Positions 16,685 to 24,772 of a stretch of DNA of 64,000 nt are shown here, piece after piece. The DNA comes from Rhizobium sp. R711 (GTDB lineage Bacteria; Pseudomonadota; Alphaproteobacteria; Rhizobiales; Rhizobiaceae). The stretch's first letter is position 1, and every line of letters starts with the position of its first letter. A program made the translations under genes and the position numbers. The DNA lies in assembly GCF_002211365.1 (NCBI RefSeq), contig NZ_LOKZ01000006.1:89756-153755 (forward strand), in the 5' to 3' direction. Below the pieces are notes generated by a model. That model was not told the origin of the DNA. It did no database searches and saw only the letters and a program-made list of their open reading frames with translations.

Positions 16685-17494
16685 ATGAATCGTCTTTTTC
16701 TTGTTTCGGCGCTGGTGATCGCCTCCGTCTCGGCAGCCGCTGCTGCCGCTCTTCCCGCGCAGGACGAGACCATCGTCGCTGCACCGCGGAATGTCGCGCA
16801 GGCGCCTAAGGCGGTCGGGCCGAAGCTGGTGGAGCCGCGGCTGCGCATTGGCGCGTCGGGCATCAAGGGTCACGCACGCGTGGCGCTGACGTTTGACGCC
16901 TGCATGGGCCAAGCCGACGACCGTATCCTCTCGGTGCTGGTCCACGAGCGGATCTCCGCGACCATTTTCGTCACCGCGCGCTGGCTGAAGCACAATCCGC
17001 AGGCATTGCAGGTCCTCCTTCAGAATCCCGATCTGTTCGAAATCGAGAATCACGGGCAGAACCACACTCCAGCCGTCGACAAGCCGGTCTCGATTTACGG
17101 CATTGCGGCAGCCGGGTCGCCGGAGGCCGTGCGCCAGGAAGTGCAGGGTGGCGCCGATGCTATGGTTGCGGCCGGCATTGCCCCGCCGCATTGGTTCCGC
17201 GGCTCGACGGCCAAATACGACCGCTCCTCGATCGTGCAGATCCGTGAAATGGGATACCGCATCGCCGGTTATTCCGTGAACGGCGACGGCGGCTCGCTGC
17301 TCGGCGCTGGTGTCACAGAAAAGCGGATTGCAGCCGCCAAGGACGGCGACGTGGTGATCTCCCACATCAATCAGCCGACCCATGCGGCCGGCGAGGGCGT
17401 CGCCAAAGCGATCCTCGACCTGAAGGCCAAGGGCGTCGAATTCGTCCGCCTGCAGGATGTCGACGACATGGGCGACGACCAGACGACGCAGTGA
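16685..17494 (+). CDS. Exported polysaccharide deacetylase-like protein
   Basis: The 269-residue protein has a signal peptide (MNRLFLVSALVIASVSAAAAAA) and a NodB-homology fold. The first motif reads LTFDACMG, in which the usual TFDD is TFDA; NHGQNH supplies the metal-binding histidines and PHWFRGS the third motif. Such enzymes remove acetyl groups from peptidoglycan or exopolysaccharide. The Asp-to-Ala change in the first motif is seen in some subfamilies that keep a single Asp, so activity is likely but not certain. The gene ends one base before the convergent oxidoreductase stop. Confidence 0.75.
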   Translation: MNRLFLVSALVIASVSAAAAAALPAQDETIVAAPRNVAQAPKAVGPKLVEPRLRIGASGIKGHARVALTFDACMGQADDRILSVLVHERISATIFVTARWLKHNPQALQVLLQNPDLFEIENHGQNHTPAVDKPVSIYGIAAAGSPEAVRQEVQGGADAMVAAGIAPPHWFRGSTAKYDRSSIVQIREMGYRIAGYSVNGDGGSLLGAGVTEKRIAAAKDGDVVISHINQPTHAAGEGVAKAILDLKAKGVEFVRLQDVDDMGDDQTTQ

Positions 17495-17495
17495 G

Positions 17496-18788
17496 TTAGC
17501 TAAGGGCGACCTCCCGGCTGTCCTCGCCGATGCTCAGACGCTCAACGAACGCCGGCGCATCGCGATCGAGGGCGAAATCGTCAAACCAGTCGCGGTATCC
17601 CCCACCGATCATTGCGCCGATAACCTGTGTCGCAAGATAAGAGAAGGTGATGCCGTTGCCGCCGTAGCCGTAGGCGGCATAGACCTGCGGCATCGAGGGA
17701 ACCGGGCCAATCAGCGGCAGTCCGTCCGACGTTTCGCCGAAGGTGCCGCACCATGCCGTCGCGACGCGGGTGTCGGCCCTCGACCAGAGCCGCTTCATCT
17801 TCTCCCGGATTGCCATGATCTTCCCGGCAAGCTTGGCGTCGCGGGCATCAGGATCAATAGTGTCGTCATCCTCGCCGCCGGCGATGATCCGCCCGTCCGG
17901 CGTCGTGCGCATGTAGAGATAGGGGCGGCTGTCTTCCCAGATCAGCACTTGGTCCCGCCAGTGCGCCGCAGGATCCTGCGGGATTGTCGCCAGAGCCCAG
18001 CTCGACGTCGTCCGATGTAGTTTCGGCATCTCGATCCCTGGCATGACATAGCCGGTGGCAAGCACCGCGGTTTTCGCCTCGATGACGAAAGAGCCGTCGG
18101 TCTCCGCCGTTACATGTCCGCCTTCGCTGTGAAGCTTGGTTACCGAAGTGCCAATGAGATGTGCACCCTGCTTCACGGCAATCTCCAGCAGCCCCCAGGT
18201 CAGGAGCAGCGGATCTGCCTCCGCAGAGCCGCGGGACAGAATGCCCGCGTCGCGGTCCAATTCGAACTCGGTAAAGAGATCGCAATGCTCCAGATACCGG
18301 CTCGGCAGACCGGCCCGGCGACGAAGCTCGACCTCTCTCAGAAGATCACCCGCGCCCTCCTGGTTGCTGGTCAGGAACAGCGATTGCCGTGGCAGCAGAT
18401 TGCAGGCGATGCGGTTGGCGACGATCAGCTTGGAGAGGCCTGCGACCGAGGCGGCACTTCGCCTGTAGATGCCGACGGCGCGCTCAAAGCCATAGAAGTG
18501 CTCGAGTTCGCCGAGCGTCCGGTCGGTTTCCCATTGCAACATGGCCGTGCTCGCCGTAGTGCTGCCGAGGCCGGGTGTCTCGCGGTCGATGACGACCACC
18601 GAAAGGCCGCGTTCGGAAAGGTATTGGCCCATCAGCGCGCCGGTAATCCCGCCGCCGATGATCATCGCGTCGACCTTGAGATTATCCTGAAGTGGCTGGT
18701 AGGCGGGTTTCGTGCCGGCACGGCTCCACGGGGGGGGGCCGCTCTTCAGCCGGTTCTGGCTGGACTCTGCAAAATCGATTTCTGCCAT
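17496..18788 (-). CDS. FAD-dependent oxidoreductase of the DAO (glycine/D-amino acid oxidase) family
   Basis: The 430-residue protein has the Rossmann FAD-binding motif GGGITGALMGQYLSERG near residue 45, a DAO-type core, and the C-terminal FAD-contact segment PLIGPVPSMPQVYAAYGYGG. Members oxidise amines or amino acids. The substrate is not predictable. The N-terminal 40 residues before the Rossmann fold are longer than in classical DadA, and include a run of nine G residues in the DNA (18730-18738), a place where sequencing slips easily. It lies downstream of the AI-2E transporter gene, 19 bases away, on the same strand. Confidence 0.82.
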   Translation of the reverse strand: MAEIDFAESSQNRLKSGPPPWSRAGTKPAYQPLQDNLKVDAMIIGGGITGALMGQYLSERGLSVVVIDRETPGLGSTTASTAMLQWETDRTLGELEHFYGFERAVGIYRRSAASVAGLSKLIVANRIACNLLPRQSLFLTSNQEGAGDLLREVELRRRAGLPSRYLEHCDLFTEFELDRDAGILSRGSAEADPLLLTWGLLEIAVKQGAHLIGTSVTKLHSEGGHVTAETDGSFVIEAKTAVLATGYVMPGIEMPKLHRTTSSWALATIPQDPAAHWRDQVLIWEDSRPYLYMRTTPDGRIIAGGEDDDTIDPDARDAKLAGKIMAIREKMKRLWSRADTRVATAWCGTFGETSDGLPLIGPVPSMPQVYAAYGYGGNGITFSYLATQVIGAMIGGGYRDWFDDFALDRDAPAFVERLSIGEDSREVALS

Positions 18789-18807
18789 CTGACGCGTCTT
18801 ACCTCAA

Positions 18808-19974
18808 TCATTTCGGCAATTGCGGCTGCAGTCTCTCCTCGACGAAAAGTTCATCGACGATGGTCATGACAATCAGTGATAGTGGCAAAGCCAGCATAGC
18901 ACCAACCGCGCCCCACATCCAAGTCCAGAACAGAATTGCCAGAAACACCACGAAAGGATTGATTTCCAAGCGCTTTCCCATCACAGCGGGGAAGACCAGA
19001 TTTTCCATGACGAGGTGGACGATGAAGAAGGCCGCGGCCGGCGCGAGCCCCACCACGAGGCCATCATGGGTGAGGATGCCTGCGATGGCGACGGCCAGCG
19101 TCATGGAGGCAATGCCGAGATAGGGGATGAAGCTCGAAAGAAAGGCAAAGAAGCCCCAGAGCATCGGCGCTGAGAGGCCGCCGAGATAGGCAATCACCAT
19201 CATGACGACGCCGAGGCACGCATAGATCAGCGAAGCCGTGGCAAAGTAGAAGCCGAGGACCTGTTCGACGCCGTTGATCACCCGGATGGCGGCAAGCCGC
19301 TGTGAGCGAGTCCGGAAGACCATGATGATCGATTTGCGCAGGTTGACACGTCCGGCAAGGAACAGCAGCAGCGCGGCGAAGAAAATCAGCGCCTGGACAA
19401 GGGCGGGGGTAAGGTTGGCGCCGATGAGATGCAGCACGTTGCCGGTGTTTTCCAGGAGCTTTTCGCTCGACATCGGCCCGCCCTGGAAGGTCTGGGGCGT
19501 AATGTGCAGCCACCTGATCCGCTCGAGATAAGGCATCAGCCGGTTGAAAGTCTTTTCCACAAAAGCCGGACCCTCATTGGCAAGGGTCGTCAGCGGTCCG
19601 GCAAGCGAATTGGCGACGAGAATGATCACCAGCGCGACGCCGGTCGACAGGATGACGGCATTGGTGATGCGTGGAACGCCGAGTCTGCTGAGCTTTTCCG
19701 CCAGCAGCCCGAGAATCATGCCGACGACCACAGCAAGCGTCACCGGGACGAGAATGAGCGACATCATGTAGATTGCCGAAAGAGCCAGTACCGCAAAGAT
19801 GCCGATAACCGCCCAGGCCATCGTGATGTCCAGCCCGTCCTTTTCGACGCGGCGCGTCGGCGCCTGCGGCATCTCCTCCGCGTCTTGGCTCAGTTTTTCG
19901 GCCCAGGCACTGACAGGGCGCTCGCCCATCGTAATCTTGCTGGCCTGCTTGCGGATGCCGTTGGCAATTCCCAT
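18808..19974 (-). CDS. AI-2E family (PerM/TqsA) membrane transporter
   Basis: The 388-residue protein has about eight membrane helices arranged in pairs, with the conserved C-terminal block around PYLGIASMTLAVAIAGIL and an ending with a short soluble tail. The family includes exporters of autoinducer-2 and Na+/H+ antiporters, so the substrate is uncertain. It is followed after 19 bases by the FAD oxidoreductase. The start at 19974 precedes a polar, slightly basic N-terminal segment of about 50 residues. Confidence 0.82.
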   Translation of the reverse strand: MGIANGIRKQASKITMGERPVSAWAEKLSQDAEEMPQAPTRRVEKDGLDITMAWAVIGIFAVLALSAIYMMSLILVPVTLAVVVGMILGLLAEKLSRLGVPRITNAVILSTGVALVIILVANSLAGPLTTLANEGPAFVEKTFNRLMPYLERIRWLHITPQTFQGGPMSSEKLLENTGNVLHLIGANLTPALVQALIFFAALLLFLAGRVNLRKSIIMVFRTRSQRLAAIRVINGVEQVLGFYFATASLIYACLGVVMMVIAYLGGLSAPMLWGFFAFLSSFIPYLGIASMTLAVAIAGILTHDGLVVGLAPAAAFFIVHLVMENLVFPAVMGKRLEINPFVVFLAILFWTWMWGAVGAMLALPLSLIVMTIVDELFVEERLQPQLPK

Positions 19975-20024
19975 CGTTACAAGGTCCCCCGGAAGCCCAG
20001 ATGCTTCGCGACGGAAACGCGTGG

Positions 20025-20048
20025 AAACCCCTTGAGGTTCCTGAGGGG
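20025..20048 (-). terminator. Intrinsic terminator of the VOC gene
   Basis: On the minus strand CCCCT (20048-20044) pairs with AGGGG (20032-20028), and a short inner CAGG/CCT can add to the stem; TTTCC follows. It begins immediately after the VOC stop codon. Confidence 0.55.
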
Positions 20049-21002
20049 TCAGGCAGAGAGCGTCAGGCCGATGCCCCAGGGGTCGTGCAGGAAGACGCCG
20101 CCATTGCGCTTTTCGCTGTTGATCTCGAGTTCGTCGAGCTTGGCGACGGCTTTGTCGAGCGAAGCCTTGTCGTTGAAGCGAAGCGTGTAGTCCGAGAGAC
20201 CGGTCATGCCGTCCGCGCGGGTTCCGGCGCCCCGGCTGTTCCAGACGTTGGCGGCGACATGATGATGGTAGCCGCCGGTCGCGAAGAAGCTGGCGCCGGG
20301 ACGCTGCGCCATCAGTTTCAGACCGAGCACATCGCGGTAGAAGGTGTCGGCCTCCGGGATATTGCCGACCTGCAGGTGGATGTGGCCGATGGCTGTGCCG
20401 CCGGCCATGCCGTCCCAGGCGTCGTCAGGCGCGCTGTTGTAGAGCGACTGGAGATCGAGCCGAAGCGTCGCCATTTCCACTTGGCCGTCTTGATGGAATT
20501 TCCATTGCTCATGCGGACGGTCGGCATAGATCTCGATACCGTTGCCTTCCGGATCGGAGAGATAGATGGCCTCGCTGACGAGGTGATCGGATGCGCCGTC
20601 CAGCACGACGTTGTTGTGTGCGGCGTGGCGCAGCCAACGGGCAAGCTCGGTGCGGCTGGGCATCAAAAAGGCCGTATGGAAAAGACCGGCGGCATTGCGC
20701 GGCGCGATACGGACATCCTTGCCTGTCGTCAGCGTCAGAAGCGGCGTGCCGTCCACACCGAGAACTTCGCCGCTGGCGCTATTCTCGATGACCTCAAGGC
20801 CAAGCATGGATTGATAGAAACTGGAAACCAGCGGCAGGTCGGTAACGACGAGATGCGACTGGTCGACATAGGCAGGGCGCGTCAGAGCGTAGGAAGTTTC
20901 AGTGGTCATGCGTCTTTCTCCTGCCTTGGATGAGAGAGGCGTACCGGCGGTGGCGGCGAAAGCGCCGCCCGTAGCGATACCAACGAATTTGCGCCGGTTC
21001 AT
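20049..21002 (-). CDS. Two-domain VOC (glyoxalase/extradiol dioxygenase-like) protein with a Tat-like leader
   Basis: Two VOC modules are visible. The first starts at DQSHLVVTDLPLVSSFYQ and the second at IGHIHLQVGNIPEADTFYR. The paired metal ligands include the His residues of these segments and Glu of NGIEIYADRP, as in CatE-type catechol-2,3-dioxygenases. From the ATG at 21002 the N terminus is MNRRKFVGIATGGAFAATAG, a good twin-arginine signal. A second start at 20909 has a better ribosome site (AGGAG, eight bases upstream) and would give a cytoplasmic protein. I keep the long form because a Tat motif is unlikely by chance. Substrate unknown. Confidence 0.72.
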   Translation of the reverse strand: MNRRKFVGIATGGAFAATAGTPLSSKAGERRMTTETSYALTRPAYVDQSHLVVTDLPLVSSFYQSMLGLEVIENSASGEVLGVDGTPLLTLTTGKDVRIAPRNAAGLFHTAFLMPSRTELARWLRHAAHNNVVLDGASDHLVSEAIYLSDPEGNGIEIYADRPHEQWKFHQDGQVEMATLRLDLQSLYNSAPDDAWDGMAGGTAIGHIHLQVGNIPEADTFYRDVLGLKLMAQRPGASFFATGGYHHHVAANVWNSRGAGTRADGMTGLSDYTLRFNDKASLDKAVAKLDELEINSEKRNGGVFLHDPWGIGLTLSA

Positions 21003-21123
21003 GTGCCTCAGAGATCCTTGGTTGCTGTACTTGGTCCCTATATGGCGGATTTCGATTGTTCACAGAAGCCCAGTTTTTGGCGATTCAGCGTTCGACAATC
21101 ATTGACGACAATCGGTGCCGATC

Positions 21124-21137
21124 TTGATCTTGATCAA
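21124..21137 (+). promoter_or_regulatory. FNR/FixK anaerobox upstream of usp
   Basis: TTGAT-CTTG-ATCAA matches the FNR/FixK consensus TTGAT-N4-ATCAA perfectly. It lies 64 bases before the usp start. In rhizobia such boxes bind FixK or FnrN under low oxygen. Microaerobic induction of the usp-dksA pair is inferred. Confidence 0.75.
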
Positions 21138-21200
21138 AGCGCCTTATTTATCTCCTGAGAGGATGTGGGCAGTTCGAAACGGCACCGCTGGAGGGCCTGA

Positions 21201-21617
21201 ATGTATAAGAAAATCATCGTTCCGATCGAAATTGGCGCGTTGGACCGCGGCGAGAGGGCATTCCGCAAGGCATCCACGCTCCTTGATACGGGAGGCGAGA
21301 TCGTCCTGCTCAACGTTGTCGAGGACGTGCCCACCTATGTCGCGATCGATCTGCCCGCCGAATTGATCCAGAACGCCATCGATGATGCCGAGCAAAAGCT
21401 CGGCATGCTGATCCGAACGAGCGGCATACCGGCAATGATCGAGATCGGTCACGGCCGCCCGGCCCACAGCATCCTCGCCGCCGCGGAAGCGCATGGTGCG
21501 GATCTCATCATCGTCGCTTCACATACCCCCGACTTCAGCAACTACTTCATCGGCGCCACCGCCGACCGTGTCGTCAGGCATGCCAAATGCTCGGTGCTGG
21601 TCGATAGGCAGCGCTAA
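21201..21617 (+). CDS. Universal stress protein (UspA family)
   Basis: The 138-residue protein has the single Usp domain, beginning YKKIIVPIEIG. The ATP-binding pattern of the family, G-x2-G-x9-G-S/T, is only partly kept: the segment reads IGATADRVVRHAKCSVLV, so it has the first glycine but not the usual GS. It may therefore not bind ATP in the standard way. GGAGG is spaced well before the ATG at 21201. A perfect FNR/FixK box upstream points to induction at low oxygen, as for many rhizobial Usp genes. A TraR/DksA-type gene follows 36 bases later. Confidence 0.85.
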   Translation: MYKKIIVPIEIGALDRGERAFRKASTLLDTGGEIVLLNVVEDVPTYVAIDLPAELIQNAIDDAEQKLGMLIRTSGIPAMIEIGHGRPAHSILAAAEAHGADLIIVASHTPDFSNYFIGATADRVVRHAKCSVLVDRQR

Positions 21618-21653
21618 GAAGAAAAACGGCAAAGGACCGATGGAGGAACATCC

Positions 21654-21971
21654 ATGACCGACATGCAGACCTATGAGAAGATCCTGCGCGATCGCCAGCG
21701 CGAGCTTGAATCGCGGTTGAACCGCATCGACGTCGATCTCGGGCGCACCAAGGAGCAGGACAGCGACGATCGCGCGACAGAGAGCGAAAACGACGAAGTG
21801 CTCGAGGGGCTTGGGCAGGCCGGTCAGGAAGAGCTGCGGGCCATCGGTGCTGCCCTCGACCGGATCGCAAAGGGCACCTATGGCACCTGCGTGCGCTGCG
21901 GCCTGCCGATCTCCAAGGAGCGCCTTGGCGCTGTTCCCTATGCGCCCCTTTGCGAGGATTGCATGGGCTGA
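21654..21971 (+). CDS. TraR/DksA C4-type zinc-finger protein
   Basis: The 105-residue protein has an N-terminal coiled coil (YEKILRDRQRELESRLNRI) and a C4 zinc finger whose cysteine pairs are in CVRCG and CEDC. It is shorter than DksA (about 150 residues) and resembles the short TraR/YbiI type. DksA-like proteins enter the RNA polymerase secondary channel; whether this one does is unknown. It probably shares the usp transcript and hence the low-oxygen control. GAGGAA precedes the start. Confidence 0.82.
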   Translation: MTDMQTYEKILRDRQRELESRLNRIDVDLGRTKEQDSDDRATESENDEVLEGLGQAGQEELRAIGAALDRIAKGTYGTCVRCGLPISKERLGAVPYAPLCEDCMG

Positions 21972-22155
21972 TTTGTCTGTCGTGCTATCAGGGGTGGCGC
22001 TTTCACGGCTACCCTTTTTCTTTGCGCCCGTATATCTCCAAGCGCAAGAATCGGTGTCCAAAGCTCACGAAGATTTAATGGTTCGCCATCTCTGTTGTGT
22101 TGCCTGCACACCGTTTCGGTGCGACGATCGGGTGGAAAGGTGAGGGGTCCCCAGC

Positions 22156-22824
22156 ATGACAGAGTTCAACGGTATTCGCTGGGCTTACGACAAATATGAA
22201 CTGATCGCCGACGGCGTCGTCCATGGCGTGGGCTTGGCGTTTGCGCTCATCGGTGCGACCGTCCTGATCTTTTACGCCACGCTCTGGAGCTCCCACGGTG
22301 AACTCGCCGCTGCTTGGATTTACAGCGTTGGCCTGGTGCTGACGATCGGCATCTCCTTCTCCTATAACGCCTGGCCGGTTTCGCGGACGAAGTGGTTCCT
22401 TCGCCGTCTCGATCACTCCTCGATCTTCATCCTGATCGCCGCGACCTATACGCCCTTCCTCGAGCGCGGTGCCGACAACCCGCTGCTGTTAGGCATGCTG
22501 ATCAGCATATGGGCGATCGCAGCGCTCGGCATCCTCCTGAAATGCGCGTTTCCCGGCCGCTATGACAAGCTTGCCATCCTTCTCTATCTCGGGATGGGTT
22601 GGAGCGGCATCCTGGTTGCCGGGCCGGTGGCGGAACGCATCCCCTATGTTTCGATGCTCCTGATCCTCGTCGGCGGTGTCATCTATTCTCTCGGCGTCAT
22701 CTTTCACGTGTGGGAGAAGCTGCGCTTCCAGAACGCCATCTGGCACGGCTTCGTGGTGGCCGCGGCGGCCGTGCACTATTCGGCGGTACTCACCTGCTTC
22801 AGCATGGCAAACGCTGGGCTCTGA
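22156..22824 (+). CDS. Hemolysin III (PAQR/YqfA) family membrane protein
   Basis: The 222-residue protein has seven predicted membrane helices and the PAQR motifs: an early DGVVHGVGLAFAL, then DHSSIFILIAATYTPF, and a late HVWEKLRFQNAIWHGFVV with metal-binding histidines. Despite the name, most members are not toxins; roles in membrane homeostasis or metal-dependent hydrolysis are proposed. The gene stands alone, with 184 bases upstream. Confidence 0.87.
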   Translation: MTEFNGIRWAYDKYELIADGVVHGVGLAFALIGATVLIFYATLWSSHGELAAAWIYSVGLVLTIGISFSYNAWPVSRTKWFLRRLDHSSIFILIAATYTPFLERGADNPLLLGMLISIWAIAALGILLKCAFPGRYDKLAILLYLGMGWSGILVAGPVAERIPYVSMLLILVGGVIYSLGVIFHVWEKLRFQNAIWHGFVVAAAAVHYSAVLTCFSMANAGL

Positions 22825-22950
22825 TCGTTGCGTTCAGACGCGGCCGCCAATGGCTATGTCCAATGCGGCGTGCGCTCGATCTAGCTGGTTTACAACGCTG
22901 AATGCCGGGCGTATGCCGCTTGCCGGAACCGAACCGAAACTGGACCTGAA

Positions 22951-23457
22951 ATGACCGACGCCGTTCTCGTGCGCGATGCCACCGAAGCCGATCTGCCGGC
23001 GATCCGCAATATCTACAATGACGCTGTCGAGCACACGACTGCGATCTGGAACGACACGCTGGTCGATCTAGACAACCGTATCGAATGGTTCAAGGCGAGG
23101 AAGACGAAGGGCTTCCCGGTCATCGTTGCGGAGAAGGATGGCAAGGTCGCGGGCTATGCCTCCTATGGCGACTGGCGGGCCTTCGATGGCTACCGCCATA
23201 CGGTCGAACACTCGGTCTACGTCGACAAGGATTGCCGCGGCGCGGGCATCGGTGAATTACTGATGCGGGCGTTGATCGAGCGCGCCGCCGACGCCAACAT
23301 CCATGTGATGATCGCCGGCATCGAGGCCGCGAATACGGCCTCCATCAAACTGCACGAAAAGCTTGGTTTCCGTATTACCGGAACCTTCCTGGAAGTCGGT
23401 ACCAAGTTCGGCCGTTGGCTGGATCTGACCTGCATGGAGCTTAGGGTCACGAAGTGA
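22951..23457 (+). CDS. GNAT acetyltransferase of the phosphinothricin acetyltransferase (Pat) type
   Basis: The 168-residue protein closely follows Pat/YncA proteins: RDATEADLPAIRNIYNDAV at the start, the WRAFDGYRHTVEHSVYV segment, acetyl-CoA motif CRGAGIGELLM, and a C-terminal NTASIKLHEKLGFRI. Such enzymes acetylate phosphinothricin, methionine sulfoximine or methionine sulfone. Its stop overlaps the start of the next gene by four bases (23454-23457), so translation of the two is coupled. Confidence 0.87.
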   Translation: MTDAVLVRDATEADLPAIRNIYNDAVEHTTAIWNDTLVDLDNRIEWFKARKTKGFPVIVAEKDGKVAGYASYGDWRAFDGYRHTVEHSVYVDKDCRGAGIGELLMRALIERAADANIHVMIAGIEAANTASIKLHEKLGFRITGTFLEVGTKFGRWLDLTCMELRVTK

Positions 23458-23954
23458 GCCTCATCATCCTCACCGGCGCTTCTGGATCAGGCAAGACGGC
23501 GATTGCCAAGGCGGTTGCCGCTCGGTTCGCAGGTAAGATCGACGTCTACCATTTCGATGACATCGGCGTTCCCCCCCTCTCAAGGATGGCGGCGGACTAC
23601 GGCTCGCCGGCTGGTTGGCAGCGGGCCATGACCTTCAAGTGGTTTGAGAGCCTCGCGCAGGCGCAGCACTCAGGCCGCAATCAACTGCTCGAAGGCCAGA
23701 TGCGCCTTGCATTTCTGGAAGAAGCGGCAGCGGCAACAGGCATTGCCTATCTGCCGCTGCTGGCCGATTGCGATGACGAAACAAGAACGCATCGCCTGGC
23801 TGTCGAGCGTCGGCAGCCCGAGCTTGCCAACGCCGAAATGATGATCTGGGCATCCTTCCTCCGCCGCGAGGCCGTGGCGAAGAAGTGCGCGATACTGGAC
23901 ACGTCCCGCTTGTCATTGGATGAAAGCGTCCGCGCGGTCGTCGAACGCTTCTGA
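23454..23954 (+). CDS. Small P-loop kinase or AAA-type ATPase
   Basis: The 166-residue protein has a Walker A motif close to its N terminus (LTGASGSGKTAIA) and a DD pair at YHFDDIG typical of nucleoside/shikimate-kinase-like P-loop enzymes. The substrate cannot be told. It is translationally coupled to the Pat-like acetyltransferase, which may hint at a joint role in modifying a small molecule. It is convergent with msrB. Confidence 0.75.
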   Translation: MSLIILTGASGSGKTAIAKAVAARFAGKIDVYHFDDIGVPPLSRMAADYGSPAGWQRAMTFKWFESLAQAQHSGRNQLLEGQMRLAFLEEAAAATGIAYLPLLADCDDETRTHRLAVERRQPELANAEMMIWASFLRREAVAKKCAILDTSRLSLDESVRAVVERF

Positions 23955-23974
23955 CCGGCCTTCGGGCCGAAGCG

Positions 23975-24385
23975 TTATTGCTCCGGCTCGAATACCATCG
24001 CGTGGCCGTTGATGCAGTAGCGCAGGCCGGTCGGCGGCGGGCCGTCGGGAAAGACATGGCCGAGATGGGCATCGCAGGTGCCGCAGCGAATTTCCGTGCG
24101 GACCATGCCGTAGGTCGTATCGCGGTGTTCGGTCACCGCGTCGGGCGAGACCGCTTCGAAGTAGCTCGGCCATCCGCAACCGGCATCAAACTTCGTATCC
24201 GAGCGGAACAGCGGCGAGTTGCAGCCGACACAGCGATAGAGCCCGGTTTCGAACGAATCCCAATAGGGTCCTGTGAAGGCACGCTCGGTGCCATGCTGCC
24301 TGGTGATCCGGTATTGCTCGGGGGTCAGCTGTTCCTTCCATTCCGCGTCGGTCTTGTGAACTTTGGCGATTGTCGTATCGGCCAT
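23975..24385 (-). CDS. msrB: Peptide-methionine (R)-S-oxide reductase
   Basis: The 136-residue enzyme is a standard MsrB. Two CxxC pairs (CVGCN and CGTCD) bind the structural zinc, the GWPSYFEAV block forms the active site, and RYCINGHAM carries the catalytic Cys. It repairs methionine-R-sulfoxide in proteins using thioredoxin. The start at 24385 has AAGGA upstream; a longer in-frame start at 24460 has none. It is convergent with the kinase gene. Confidence 0.93.
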   Translation of the reverse strand: MADTTIAKVHKTDAEWKEQLTPEQYRITRQHGTERAFTGPYWDSFETGLYRCVGCNSPLFRSDTKFDAGCGWPSYFEAVSPDAVTEHRDTTYGMVRTEIRCGTCDAHLGHVFPDGPPPTGLRYCINGHAMVFEPEQ

Positions 24386-24772
24386 GGCTTGTTCCTTTCG
24401 CGCCGGGGGTACGGCTCTGATTTTCGACAGCAATGTGGTGCGGAAGGCCGCATGGATCAAGGGACGCCGAGCTCGTCAAGGCAGCATCCCGGTCCGGCGA
24501 AAACTGCGATCTCGTTGATGCTTCGTCGAGAATGTTGGTCGCTGCGGAGGCCTAAAGCGCCGTGGACCGCCTCGGTTGATATCGCTTCAACGAACGCCTC
24601 GAAGATGCCGCAAGCAGTCTGCAGACCCGAAACGATCGTTCCCTGTGATTATCTGCCGTTGGCGGTTGCTCTCTGTCGAACAAGACTTGTGACAGCGCGC
24701 CTGTTCTCGTACACCTGACGGGACTTCCGGCTTTGGCCGGCTCCACGAAGCGTCGCCAGCAGCGGAGGGCAC
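24386..24772 (+). other. Intergenic region upstream of mrpA
   Basis: This 387-base divergent gap between msrB and mrpA should hold both promoters. A TTGTGACA-like element lies at about 24686, and GGAGG directly precedes mrpA. I see no convincing gene, RNA or repeat in it. Confidence 0.5.
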
